The notes under the pieces were generated by a model. It was not told the DNA's origin and did not search any database. It worked only from the letters and a program-made list of their open reading frames with translations. From Candidatus Atribacter alterifermentans (lineage in GTDB: Bacteria > Atribacterota > Atribacteria > Atribacterales > Atribacteraceae): a stretch of DNA of 10,935 bases. The position numbers were made by a program, and so were the translations under genes. Location of the stretch: contig JAAYUP010000163.1 of NCBI GenBank assembly GCA_012517635.1, positions 1 to 10,935 on the forward strand. The letters run 5' to 3'. Positions within the stretch are counted from its first letter, which is position 1. Each line of letters opens with the position of its first letter. This document shows, one piece after another, positions 1 to 7,784 of this stretch.

Positions 1-1296
1 GGTTCACCGGTTATAACCATATTTGGAAAGTCATGGACACTCCATGTCAAGCGAGCTTTGCGGACGACGTTAGATGAAAATCTGAAGATGATCGATGATT
101 CTATTAGCTTCTTAAAATCAGCGGGAAAAACCATCTTTTTTGATGCCGAACATTTTTTTGATGGATTCAAGCAGGATGAGGATTATGCTTTAAAAACCAT
201 AGAGGTAGCCTATAATGCCGGAGCAGAAGCCATTATTCTTTGTGATACCAATGGCGGAACATTGCCCCATGAAATTGAAACAATTTTTCCACGGGTGGTG
301 GCTCTCCTTCCGAAATCTTTTGAAATTGGCATGCATGCTCATAATGACGGTGGAGTAGCCGTAGCCAACAGCTTGGTTGCAGTCAGATGTGGAGCGAACC
401 ATATTCAGGGAACTTTTAATGGATATGGTGAACGTTGTGGGAATGCCAATCTGTGTAGTATTATTCCCAATTTGGTTTTAAAAATGGGAATTTCTTGTTT
501 GTCTGAAGAGCAATTAAAAAAGTTGGTTGATGTTTCACTCTTTATTGATGAAACTGCAAATATGCGACCCAATCGTTACCAACCGTTTGTTGGGAAGAGT
601 GCTTTTACTCACAAAGGAGGCATTCATGCGAGCGCAATCATGAGGGACCCTTTAACCTACGAACACATCCTTCCCGATGTGGTGGGGAATCAAAGACGAA
701 TTTTAGTTTCGGAACAAGCTGGAAAAAGCAATATCCTTTATCGAGCTCATGAAGTCGGAGTCGATTTACAACCTGATGATTCTCGCGTAACGGCCTTAAT
801 AGAAAAGATCAAAGAATCTGAGTCTTATGGATATCAGTATGAAGGAGCCGATGCTTCTTTTGAGATGATGCTCCGCGAAACTTTAGGTGAAACCATGGAT
901 TTTTTTACCTTACAAGGATTTCGGGTCATTGTCGAGAAGAGAGGAGATGAGGGAGTTATTACTGAGGCAACTATTAAACTGAACGTTGAAAATCAACTTG
1001 TTCATACTGCTGCAGAAGGTGATGGTCCGGTTCATGCCTTGGATAATGCTCTACGGAAAGCACTTGAAAACTTATATCCTCAAATAAAAAAAATTCGATT
1101 AAGCGATTACAAGGTTCGGGTCTTAAATGAAAAAGATGGAACTGCTGCCAAAATTCGGGTTTTAATACAAACAACCGATGGGAGTCATACTTGGGGTACA
1201 GTTGGAGTTTCTACTGATGTCATAGAAGCGAGCTGGGAGGCCTTGGAAGACAGTATAAAATATGGACTATGGGAAAAAACCAAAAAAGAAAAATAA
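1..1296 (+). CDS. cimA: Citramalate synthase, C-terminal part (5' end outside window)
   Basis: This is a LeuA-like enzyme that condenses pyruvate with acetyl-CoA to (R)-citramalate, the first step of the threonine-independent isoleucine route, in the cytoplasm. The frame is open from base 1, where it reads ITIFGKSW, a block typical of the CimA branch. About 90 N-terminal residues of a usual 520-540 are therefore missing, and the TTG at 58 is internal. Visible motifs are AEHFFDG (bases 148-168), CDTNGGTLPHE, the metal-binding HAHNDGG (334-354) and NGYGERCGNANLCS (about 419-460). The LeuA-type dimer/allosteric domain covers roughly bases 900-1275 (from DFFTLQGFRV to the C-terminus). The AEHFFDG and FGKSW blocks favour CimA over isopropylmalate or homocitrate synthase, although the substrate is inferred. 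The last 28 bp overlap the next gene. Confidence 0.93.
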   Translation, partial: GSPVITIFGKSWTLHVKRALRTTLDENLKMIDDSISFLKSAGKTIFFDAEHFFDGFKQDEDYALKTIEVAYNAGAEAIILCDTNGGTLPHEIETIFPRVVALLPKSFEIGMHAHNDGGVAVANSLVAVRCGANHIQGTFNGYGERCGNANLCSIIPNLVLKMGISCLSEEQLKKLVDVSLFIDETANMRPNRYQPFVGKSAFTHKGGIHASAIMRDPLTYEHILPDVVGNQRRILVSEQAGKSNILYRAHEVGVDLQPDDSRVTALIEKIKESESYGYQYEGADASFEMMLRETLGETMDFFTLQGFRVIVEKRGDEGVITEATIKLNVENQLVHTAAEGDGPVHALDNALRKALENLYPQIKKIRLSDYKVRVLNEKDGTAAKIRVLIQTTDGSHTWGTVGVSTDVIEASWEALEDSIKYGLWEKTKKEK

Positions 1297-2486
1297 AATC
1301 AAAAATTATTTATAAAGGTTTTACGAAAATCAATGACATTCATTTTGATTGGAACCTCAAACCAAACGGTTTTTTTGATGGTTTTCCTGTTCCTCCTTTT
1401 GTGAACTGGGCGATTAATTTCGATCGGATTAACAGTTTCAATCGTAATTTCTTACAATCAAACCAACAAATTGTTTGGATCGGTAAAGATGATATTATCC
1501 GATTCTTAGAATGTTTATATACCGAGTCAGAAGCGATTCAAAGCCATCAAAACTATTATTTTTGTTCATCCTCTCACCCAGAATATCTGTATACATTAAG
1601 CCGTTCCAATAATCTATTCGATATGGTCTTTGTTATTTTGGGGCGAACTTTAGATGAGCTTGATCTAATAAAATTGGTTATGATGGTAAACGAGGGAAAA
1701 AAGATCTTCGTTGGGCCGGAAATTGGAATAATGTCAGAGTTTTCCCGCCTTCTTTTTTTTCCTTTTTATCCAGTTGAAACCGCAAACTGTCGTTTTTGGC
1801 ATCATTCTGAGCTCTTATATCTTCCACTTTATTCAATGGGGCTACCGATTCGAGATATAGTCGAAGGGTGCGAAGAGGGTTTTTCATCTTATAGAGATGA
1901 AGCAATGTCCACAGCGCAAATCGTCTATCAAATTCAAATGAAAGGAATCCAGAGGCTCTATTTTATTGTTAACTCCTATCTGGTTTATGCTCTTTTAAAA
2001 GCTCTTGAGCCGTTGTTAGAAGAAAGTTTAAATGGTGAGAATCGGTGCTTTAAAATCAAAATATTTACTTTTGAGTCACTCAAGAGTAATTATTTAGAAC
2101 AAATTTTGTCCTGTAATGATCGAGATGTATTTTTTATTCTAAACCAAAGCACACCAAATCAGCGACTGCAAGTACCTATCAATTTACCCCAAAAAATTAA
2201 AGAGGATTCTTATTTGGGAAAAGAACTGCAATTTTTAAATAAACAATCCTTTTCCGACTATGATTCAGCAACTATTGAGGCTTTGCAGTATCAAATTAAA
2301 AAAAATGAATCATCATTTATTCATTTACAATATCCCAAAAATGATTTATATACATTAGGTTTATTAGTAGCGTATTTTTATTATTTTACCTGTTATAGCT
2401 CTTGGCTGAGAGGATATGATGTTTTGAATGACCCACCCTTCGCCGAATTCGATCGGCTTATTAGGAAATTTATAAAAAAGCATTAA
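1269..2486 (+). CDS. Degenerate glucose-6-phosphate isomerase-like protein (SIS fold), probably not a normal PGI
   Basis: This 405-residue protein looks hypothetical at first, but by eye it lines up end to end with bacterial phosphoglucose isomerases (usually about 445-450 residues). Residues 98-110 (FCSSSHPEYLYTL) match the PGI stretch V-DPDL. Residues 173-204 (CRFWHHSELL...GLPIRDIVEGCEEG) match GGRFSVLTPVGLL...GIDIDELHEGA. Residues 249-256 (LLEESLNG) match LWAESLGK, and 360-396 match the C-terminal LGxxxAxxE...NPFDQPGVExGK segment. The phosphate-binding GxGGS loop is replaced by WIGKDD (70-75), SKSGTT by ILGRTLDE (123-130), and GGRFS by NCRFW (only R175 kept). The TDQHS catalytic His is gone and the last Lys appears as R396. 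E252 aligns with the catalytic Glu. Normal isomerase activity is therefore unlikely; a sugar-phosphate-sensing or other role is speculation. The start overlaps cimA by 28 bp with only a weak ribosome site, and there is no other Met before residue 119. Confidence 0.72.
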   Translation: MGKNQKRKIKSKIIYKGFTKINDIHFDWNLKPNGFFDGFPVPPFVNWAINFDRINSFNRNFLQSNQQIVWIGKDDIIRFLECLYTESEAIQSHQNYYFCSSSHPEYLYTLSRSNNLFDMVFVILGRTLDELDLIKLVMMVNEGKKIFVGPEIGIMSEFSRLLFFPFYPVETANCRFWHHSELLYLPLYSMGLPIRDIVEGCEEGFSSYRDEAMSTAQIVYQIQMKGIQRLYFIVNSYLVYALLKALEPLLEESLNGENRCFKIKIFTFESLKSNYLEQILSCNDRDVFFILNQSTPNQRLQVPINLPQKIKEDSYLGKELQFLNKQSFSDYDSATIEALQYQIKKNESSFIHLQYPKNDLYTLGLLVAYFYYFTCYSSWLRGYDVLNDPPFAEFDRLIRKFIKKH

Positions 2487-2551
2487 TGTGCTCAAAGTGA
2501 TAATAAGTGCATCGAGATTGATTTTTAAGTTGGGACTCGAAACGAGAGGAG

Positions 2552-2582
2552 CGGTTTACGGTTAACCGTTCACGGTGTTTAC
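2552..2582. repeat. Short tandem heptamer repeat CGGTTNA with 12-bp palindrome
   Basis: Consecutive units CGGTTTA (2552-2558), CGGTTAA (2559-2565) and CCGTTCA (2566-2572), followed by a looser CGGTGTTTA, form a short degenerate tandem array. The centre, ACGGTTAACCGT at 2558-2569, is a perfect 12-bp palindrome. Just upstream, CTCG-AAA-CGAG (2536-2546) is a small hairpin. The block looks like an intergenic repeat seed, but only one copy is visible here. It could alternatively be an operator, since it lies about 25 bp upstream of a promoter. Confidence 0.5.
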
Positions 2583-2606
2583 AAGATAGTTCATAGAGTT
2601 TTATCA

Positions 2607-2635
2607 TTGATTGCTGTAGACTAGGTGAATAAAAT
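2607..2635 (+). promoter_or_regulatory. Sigma-70-type promoter for the PHP phosphatase-folD pair
   Basis: TTGATT (2607-2612) is followed by a 17-bp spacer and TAAAAT (2630-2635). Each box is close to the consensus and the spacing is ideal. Transcription would start near 2642, a short distance before the AGGAG ribosome site at 2651-2655 and the ATG at 2666. It is the best promoter candidate in the window, but it rests on pattern alone. Confidence 0.5.
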
Positions 2636-2665
2636 ATTTTTGGACTTTTTAGGAGAAATTATTCT

Positions 2666-3400
2666 ATGTACCAAATTATTGGTGATTTACATATTCATTC
2701 TATAGCAAGTGGTCATGCTTTTAGTACCGTTCGAGAAATAGCAATGGTAGCAAAACAAAAAAACTTACAATTTATTGGTTTGGCTGAGCATGGTCCGAGT
2801 ATGCCAGGAGGCCCTGCGCCAATTTATTTCGAAGCTCGAGGTCATTTTCCCAAAAAAATTGACAATATCGAAGTGTTTTTTGGCGCTGAAATCGATATTT
2901 TAGATGAAAATTCAACTTTAGATTTAGACGATCAGAGGTTAAAGAAAATTGATTACGGCATCGTATCTTTTCATCCTCAAGTCTATCGAGGAGAAATACG
3001 TTCTGACTATACCTCAATTCTCATTCGAGCCTTAGAAAACCCTTACATCAATATTATTGCCCATTTAGGGAATCCTCGTTATCCAGTTGATTATCCAATG
3101 GTAGTGAAGAAAGCGATTGAGTATAACAAAGTGATTGAAATTAATAACAGTTCCTTTCGAGTTAGCCGTAAAGGGAGTTTCGAAAACTGTAAAATGATTG
3201 CTCAAGAAGTCAAGAAACAGGGTGGTTATATTATAGTAACCAGCGATGCCCATTATTGTGATGAAGTTGGTGAGTATCAATTGTCCTTGGATTTGTTGGA
3301 AAGTATCAATTTCCCTAAGGAGTTTATAATCAATACTTCTCCAACAACATTTCAATCTTTTTTGAATTCATTTCTAAAAATAAGGGGTAGGGAGCGATGA
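2666..3400 (+). CDS. PHP-domain phosphatase, YcdX family
   Basis: This is a cytoplasmic metal-dependent hydrolase of the polymerase-and-histidinol-phosphatase (PHP) superfamily, most like E. coli YcdX in motif order and length (244 versus 245 residues). The metal ligands are visible: DLHIHS (H9, H11), H17, AEHGP (E41, H42), GAEID (E75, D77), SFHP (H103), AHLGNPRYP (H133) and SDAH (D195, H197). EINNSSF at 158-164, followed by SRKGS, is a strong YcdX-subfamily marker and argues against histidinol phosphatase HisK or the PolX PHP domain. The natural substrate of this subfamily is not settled. AGGAG sits 10 nt before the ATG. The gene ends in an ATGA overlap with folD, so the two are probably translationally coupled. 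Confidence 0.9.
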   Translation: MYQIIGDLHIHSIASGHAFSTVREIAMVAKQKNLQFIGLAEHGPSMPGGPAPIYFEARGHFPKKIDNIEVFFGAEIDILDENSTLDLDDQRLKKIDYGIVSFHPQVYRGEIRSDYTSILIRALENPYINIIAHLGNPRYPVDYPMVVKKAIEYNKVIEINNSSFRVSRKGSFENCKMIAQEVKKQGGYIIVTSDAHYCDEVGEYQLSLDLLESINFPKEFIINTSPTTFQSFLNSFLKIRGRER

Positions 3401-4260
3401 AAGCAACAATAATTGATGGGAAAAAGATTTCTCAAGAAATTCGGGAAGAATTAAAACCACGGGTTCAAAATTTAATTGAACAAGGCTTGAAACCAGGTTT
3501 AGCAGTCATTTTAGTTGGGGATAATCCCGCTAGTCAAGTATATGTCCGAAATAAAGAAAAAGCGTGTGAAAAATTAGGAATTTACTCCCTGAAACATCAA
3601 TTACCTTCCACAACGAGTCAAACCGAACTCATTCGGCTCATTAACAAGTTAAATGATGATCCAGCCATTCATGGTATTCTTGTCCAATTGCCACTTCCCA
3701 AACACCTGGATGAAAAAAAGATACTCTATCATATGAATCCATTGAAAGATGTTGATGGTTTTCATCCTTATAATTTAGGGCGACTTATGATTGGTGATCC
3801 AATTTTTTTGCCTTGTACCCCATGGGGTGTTCAGGAGTTATTGTCCCGGTATCAAATTAATGTTTCAAGAAAAAATGTAGTTATCGTTGGAAGGAGTAAT
3901 ATAGTTGGAAAACCATTAGCAATGATGCTCGTCCAAAAAGCCAAAGCCGCCAACGCTACTGTTACCATTTGTCACACGGCAACTGAAAATCTTGCCCAAC
4001 ATACTCGAATGGCTGATATTTTGATAGCGGCGGCTGGTTCTCCAAAAATGATCACTGGGGAATTGGTCAGAGAGGGAGCGGTAGTCATTGATGTAGGAAT
4101 TAATAAAGTCGATGACCAGTTGGTTGGAGATGTTGACTTTGAAAACGTTGTGGATCATGCTTCTTTCATTACACCAGTTCCAGGCGGAGTTGGACCGATG
4201 ACAATTGCCATGTTAATGGTGAATACGGTTCAATCGGCAGAAAGAACATTACAAGAGTAA
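3397..4260 (+). CDS. folD: Bifunctional methylenetetrahydrofolate dehydrogenase / methenyltetrahydrofolate cyclohydrolase
   Basis: FolD interconverts 5,10-methylene-, 5,10-methenyl- and 10-formyl-tetrahydrofolate in the cytoplasm, supplying one-carbon units for purines, formyl-Met and, in acetogen-like metabolism, the methyl branch. The protein is full length (287 residues). The N-terminal catalytic domain carries VGDNPASQVYVRNKEKAC (39-57) with the active-site Tyr49 and Lys53, then VQLPLPKHL (96-104) and KDVDGFHP (117-124). The C-terminal Rossmann domain carries VGRSNIVGKP (164-173) and the family signature PVPGGVGPMT (260-269). All key residues are present, so it should be active. The NAD versus NADP preference cannot be read from this. 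The ATG lies inside the stop region of the PHP gene (ATGA), with GGTAGGGAG just upstream serving as the ribosome site within that gene. Confidence 0.97.
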   Translation: MKATIIDGKKISQEIREELKPRVQNLIEQGLKPGLAVILVGDNPASQVYVRNKEKACEKLGIYSLKHQLPSTTSQTELIRLINKLNDDPAIHGILVQLPLPKHLDEKKILYHMNPLKDVDGFHPYNLGRLMIGDPIFLPCTPWGVQELLSRYQINVSRKNVVIVGRSNIVGKPLAMMLVQKAKAANATVTICHTATENLAQHTRMADILIAAAGSPKMITGELVREGAVVIDVGINKVDDQLVGDVDFENVVDHASFITPVPGGVGPMTIAMLMVNTVQSAERTLQE

Positions 4261-4402
4261 TGAATACAATTTTAATAAATGCATTCTTGATCATTTTTAA
4301 CAGACTGGATTTAAATTCTTAATTTTAAATTTAATTTCTTTCGAAAAATCTTTAAATGAATTGAATGTCTAAAATACTTTTATTTGGGAGTAAGGTGTAA
4401 GA

Positions 4403-4900
4403 GTGACAAGAATAACCGTCCTTTCTGATACTCATATTCCAAAAAGAGCAAAAGATATTCCACAGCGATTGTGGGAAGAGATAAAGCAAACGAATTTAGT
4501 ACTTCATGCTGGAGATGTGGTTCTGCCCTTGGTTCTTGAAAAAATAGCTCAATATGCACCAATTCGAGCAGTACGGGGAAATATGGATCCGATTGAATTA
4601 CTATCTGTTCTTCCTGATTATGATTTGATTGAGGTTGAAGGGGTTAAAATAGGATTAACTCATGGCCAAGGTGCTCCCAATCACGTTAAGCCTTATGTTC
4701 GTTCCCTTTTTAAGGGATATGATTTACAAGTGGTCATTTTTGGTCATTCTCATCAACCGGAATTATCGAACGAGAATGGGGTATGGTATTTGAACCCGGG
4801 AAGTCCAACCGATCCCTTTTTTGCACCCTATCTTTCCTATGCTCGCATGGAAATCGATAAAGGAAGGATAATTGATATAAAAATTCAATCATTAGCTTGA
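4403..4900 (+). CDS. Metallophosphoesterase, YfcE/MJ0936 family
   Basis: This is a small calcineurin-like phosphodiesterase of 165 residues, the usual size for the YfcE group. The two-metal site motifs are in order: SDTHIP (D9, H11), HAGDV (D38), GNMD (N60), THG (H87) and GHSH (H115, H117), closed by NPGSPTDP (131-138). Members hydrolyse phosphodiesters, and the in vivo substrate is usually unknown. The GTG start is fixed by an in-frame TAA at 4391-4393 and by AAGGTG (4392-4397), 5 nt upstream. The 142-bp spacer before it is very AT-rich, and I see no convincing promoter or terminator there. Only 9 bp separate the stop from the GH57 start, so it probably heads the glgC operon, although a glucan-related role is only inferred from position. 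Confidence 0.9.
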   Translation: MTRITVLSDTHIPKRAKDIPQRLWEEIKQTNLVLHAGDVVLPLVLEKIAQYAPIRAVRGNMDPIELLSVLPDYDLIEVEGVKIGLTHGQGAPNHVKPYVRSLFKGYDLQVVIFGHSHQPELSNENGVWYLNPGSPTDPFFAPYLSYARMEIDKGRIIDIKIQSLA

Positions 4901-4904
4901 GGTG
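4899..4904 (+). promoter_or_regulatory. Ribosome binding site fixing the GH57 start at ATG 4910
   Basis: GAGGTG overlaps the stop of the metallophosphoesterase gene. It is 5 nt before ATG 4910 but only 2 nt before the in-frame TTG at 4907, so ATG is the likely start. The overlap with the stop codon suggests coupling of the two genes. Confidence 0.6.
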
Positions 4905-4909
4905 AATTG

Positions 4910-6520
4910 ATGGCTGAAAAGATATATTTAAACATCATCTGGCATATGCATCAACCCTATTACTACGATTTTTCAAAAGGTATTTTTACCCTTCCTTGGG
5001 TCAGAACCCATGCTACCAAAGATTATCTTTATATGGCGAAATTAGCCGAGAAGTTTCCCCAGGTCCACATGACTTTTAACTTCACTCCCTCACTTTTAAA
5101 ACAATTGGATCTCTATGTGCAGGGGAAGACCGACTTGGTTTGGAAACATTTTAAGAAAACAGCCAAAGGACTCAGTCTAGAAGAAAAAGAATACATTTTA
5201 ACTCAATTCTCCTTAGCCCCTTCAAAGATACAAACTCGTCATTTCCCATTCTATGAAAATTTAAGAGAAAAAGCCAAACATAACTTTTCAGATTTGTCCG
5301 ACCAGGATTGGCTTGATTTCCAGGTTCTCTATCAGCTTCTCTGGTTTGATCCAATTACAATTAAAGATAATCCTGATTTGAACGCGCTTATTAAACGGGG
5401 GAAAGGTTATACAGAAGAGGATAAAACCATTATTCAACGGGTTACTCAGCAAGTTATTGCTGAAATTATTCCGATGTATAAAAAATTGTTGGATAAAGGG
5501 CAAATTGAAACTTCAACCTCGCCTCTATACCATCCGATTATTCCACTCTTGATCGATAATTGGATTGCCAGTGAATCATCTCCGGGGATTCAACTCCCTA
5601 AATATCGTTTTCAATATTACCAGGATGCCCAGGTACAAATTCAAAAAGCTAAAGAAGTTGCTGAAAGAATATGGGAAACCGAAATACGAGGAATTTGGCC
5701 TTCCGAGGGCTCGGTAAGCTCAGCGACGGTGTTATGTTTTGCAAATCATGGTTTTTCCTGGACAGCGACTGGTGAAGAAGTCCTCTTTCATACTTTAGGA
5801 TTACCAATTGTGAGAGACCAAAACGGTCTTTTAAATCATGGTGAAAAACTCTATCAACCTTGGTTTTTTTCTCAGGAAAAAAAGAATATCGTAATTTTTT
5901 TCCGCGACCGCCATCTTTCTGATCTAATTGGTTTTGCTTATCAACATTTTACTTCGAATGAAGCGGTAAAAGATTTGATCTCCAATTTAGAAAGAATTAT
6001 GAACCGGCTCCCTAAAGACAGCGATCCAATCATAACAATCATTCTTGATGGAGAAAATGCCTGGGAATATTATAATAATAATGGTTTTGATTTTCTCAGT
6101 GGTTTATATGAGGCCTTATCGCAACATTCCAGGATAATTTCAACAACACCTTCAGAATATCTGACTCAAGCGAGACAAAAGTCTATCCTCAATGGGCTGA
6201 AACCTGGTTCCTGGATTTATGGATCGTTCAATACTTGGATTGGTCATGAGGAAAAAAATTGGGCTTGGGATCAGCTCTTCTTGGTCAGAAAACGACTTGA
6301 TGAAAAGGAAAAAGAGTTAAATGGGGAACGAAAGCAAGAAATATTAAATATTTTGTATCAAGCAGAAGGGAGTGATTGGTTTTGGTGGTTGGGTTCAGAT
6401 AATCCCTCATTACAAAAAGAGGATTTTCGAAAACAGTTTATATTTTTGTTGAGAACCATTTGTGATGCAATTGGAGAAAAGTATCCTGGGGAGGGATTGG
6501 AGTGTTTAAGAATGAAGTGA
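4910..6520 (+). CDS. Glycoside hydrolase family 57, alpha-amylase-like
   Basis: This is a cytoplasmic GH57 enzyme of 536 residues with no signal peptide, of the COG1449 alpha-amylase/alpha-mannosidase type. It probably cleaves or transfers alpha-1,4-glucan such as glycogen. Conserved regions appear in order: WHMHQPYY at 11-18 (the HQP region), PWVRTHATKDY (29-39), RGIWPSEGSVS (260-270, Glu266 in the expected nucleophile region), FRDRHLSDLIGF (331-342), ILDGENAWEYY (378-388, Asp380 as presumed acid/base), GSWIYGSFNTWIGH (433-446) and AEGSDWFWW (485-493). Which residues are catalytic is inferred from family pattern. It is shorter than the classic 650-700-residue GH57 amylases and lacks an obvious C-terminal extension. 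The motifs do not look like those of the GH57 branching enzyme (DUF1957 type). The 3' end overlaps glgC by 19 bp, which supports a role in storage-glucan turnover. Confidence 0.92.
   Translation: MAEKIYLNIIWHMHQPYYYDFSKGIFTLPWVRTHATKDYLYMAKLAEKFPQVHMTFNFTPSLLKQLDLYVQGKTDLVWKHFKKTAKGLSLEEKEYILTQFSLAPSKIQTRHFPFYENLREKAKHNFSDLSDQDWLDFQVLYQLLWFDPITIKDNPDLNALIKRGKGYTEEDKTIIQRVTQQVIAEIIPMYKKLLDKGQIETSTSPLYHPIIPLLIDNWIASESSPGIQLPKYRFQYYQDAQVQIQKAKEVAERIWETEIRGIWPSEGSVSSATVLCFANHGFSWTATGEEVLFHTLGLPIVRDQNGLLNHGEKLYQPWFFSQEKKNIVIFFRDRHLSDLIGFAYQHFTSNEAVKDLISNLERIMNRLPKDSDPIITIILDGENAWEYYNNNGFDFLSGLYEALSQHSRIISTTPSEYLTQARQKSILNGLKPGSWIYGSFNTWIGHEEKNWAWDQLFLVRKRLDEKEKELNGERKQEILNILYQAEGSDWFWWLGSDNPSLQKEDFRKQFIFLLRTICDAIGEKYPGEGLECLRMK
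6488..6495 (+). promoter_or_regulatory. Strong ribosome binding site for glgC inside the GH57 gene
   Basis: GGGGAGGG lies 6 nt before GTG 6502. It sits within the GH57 coding sequence and supports the GTG as the true glgC start, with a 19-bp overlap between the two genes. Confidence 0.65.
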
Positions 6521-7782
6521 TTGCGATGATATTAGCTGGTGGAGAAGGACGTCGTTTAAATATTCTTTCAGCAAAAAGAGCGAAACCAGCAGTTCCTTTT
6601 GGTGGGAAATACCGTATCATCGACTTTTGTTTGAGCAATTGTGTGAATTCGGGTATTTATTGCGTTGGGGTATTAACCCAATACAATCCTCGATCACTTC
6701 ATGAACACATCCGAATTGGGAAAGACTGGGACCTTGATCGACTCAATGGGGGGGTTTTTTTATTACAACCTTTTATCAGTGACGCTGATACTGACTGGTA
6801 TCGAGGAACAGCTGATGCGATATATCAAAGTCTTCGTTTTATTCGAAATCGAGATCCCGAATTAGTCCTCATTCTTTCTGGGGATCATATTTATACTATG
6901 AATTATCGACATATGATTGAGTTTCATAAGAAAAAAAGGGCTGATTTGACTTTAGCAGCCATCCAAGTTCCGATTGAGGAAGCCCATCGATTTGGCATTG
7001 TTACAATTGGTTCTGAAGGCGAAGTTATCCGTTTTGAAGAAAAACCCGAAAAACCTCAAAGTAATTTAGTAAACATGGGAATTTATGTTTTTAACCGACA
7101 GGTCTTAGAAGAAGAAGTGGAAAAAGAGGCATTACGGGAAGGGACATCTTTTGATTTTGGAAGAGATATCATTCCTCGGATGATTCAAAATAAACGAGTT
7201 TTTACCTTTCCCTTCACTGGATATTGGAAAGATGTTGGTACCATTGATTCTTATTGGGAAGCCAATATGGAGCTATTGGGAGAAGAGAGCCCTTTGAAAT
7301 TTAAGGAAATAAATTGGCCGATTTATACTCCAGTTGCCGATCGACCCCCGGTAAAATTTGGGCGCGATGCTCAAGTTGAAAATTGTATTATTGGGGAAGG
7401 AGCAATTATTAACGGAAAAGTAAGTCAATCAGTTATTTTTAATGGAGTCTATGTAAGTGAAGGTGTAAGAATTGAAGGATCAATTTTAATGAATGATTGT
7501 TATATTGGAAGAAACTCACATTTGGAGAGAGTCATATTAGATAAAGGGGTTAAAGTTGGAGAAGGGTCTCGAATTGGAGGGGGGACAATTTTCAATATCA
7601 ATAAAAAGTATCCTGATGTTTTATGGAGCGGTATCACTATCATCGGAAAAAATTCCCGACTACCATCAGGATGTGAAATAGGCAAAAATTGCATTATTGG
7701 TGCTGATGTGGATGAGAGTGATTTCCCATCGTTCATTGTTCTCAGTGGTGAGACAATAGAAAAACCATCAATGGAGGCTTAG
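6502..7782 (+). CDS. glgC: Glucose-1-phosphate adenylyltransferase (ADP-glucose pyrophosphorylase)
   Basis: GlgC makes ADP-glucose from ATP and glucose-1-phosphate, the committed step of bacterial glycogen synthesis, in the cytoplasm. The protein is full length (426 residues). The N-terminal nucleotidyltransferase domain shows ILAGGEGRRL (10-19), RAKPAVPFGGKYRIIDF (26-42), YRGTADAIYQ (100-109), LSGDHIY (125-131, with the catalytic-type Asp128), FEEKP (178-182, Lys181 in the glucose-1-phosphate site), NMGIYVF (191-197), FDFGRDIIP (217-225) and YWKDVGTIDSYWEAN (241-255). The C-terminal part (about 285-415) is a left-handed beta-helix with repeated I-I-G/V-I-x-G strands. It resembles catalytic GlgC rather than the inactive GlgD type, because the substrate-binding residues are retained. 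The stop is only 2 bp before the next gene. No glgA is visible in the window. Confidence 0.96.
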   Translation: MFKNEVIAMILAGGEGRRLNILSAKRAKPAVPFGGKYRIIDFCLSNCVNSGIYCVGVLTQYNPRSLHEHIRIGKDWDLDRLNGGVFLLQPFISDADTDWYRGTADAIYQSLRFIRNRDPELVLILSGDHIYTMNYRHMIEFHKKKRADLTLAAIQVPIEEAHRFGIVTIGSEGEVIRFEEKPEKPQSNLVNMGIYVFNRQVLEEEVEKEALREGTSFDFGRDIIPRMIQNKRVFTFPFTGYWKDVGTIDSYWEANMELLGEESPLKFKEINWPIYTPVADRPPVKFGRDAQVENCIIGEGAIINGKVSQSVIFNGVYVSEGVRIEGSILMNDCYIGRNSHLERVILDKGVKVGEGSRIGGGTIFNINKKYPDVLWSGITIIGKNSRLPSGCEIGKNCIIGADVDESDFPSFIVLSGETIEKPSMEA

Positions 7783-7784
7783 CG

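Noticed and set aside
1678..1905. Minus-strand open frames inside this and other genes (such as 3065-3355 and 5288-5503)
   Set aside because: They lie wholly opposite well-supported genes, lack ribosome sites and show no domain. They are antisense shadows.
1269..2486. Reading the PGI-like gene as a pseudogene
   Set aside because: The frame is uninterrupted to a normal stop, near family length, with conserved fold segments. It is diverged rather than broken.
2666..3400. Histidinol phosphatase (HisK) or PolX
   Set aside because: The EINNSSF-x-x-SRKGS block and the 244-residue length fit YcdX. There are no his genes nearby and no polymerase domain.
4287..4375. Promoter boxes in the spacer before the metallophosphoesterase (TTGATC, TAAAAT)
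   Set aside because: Each box has no partner at 16-18 bp that fits the consensus. AT-rich DNA produces such matches by chance.
4907..4909. TTG as GH57 start, giving Met-Met-Ala
   Set aside because: The ribosome site would be only 2 nt away. ATG at 4910 has correct spacing.
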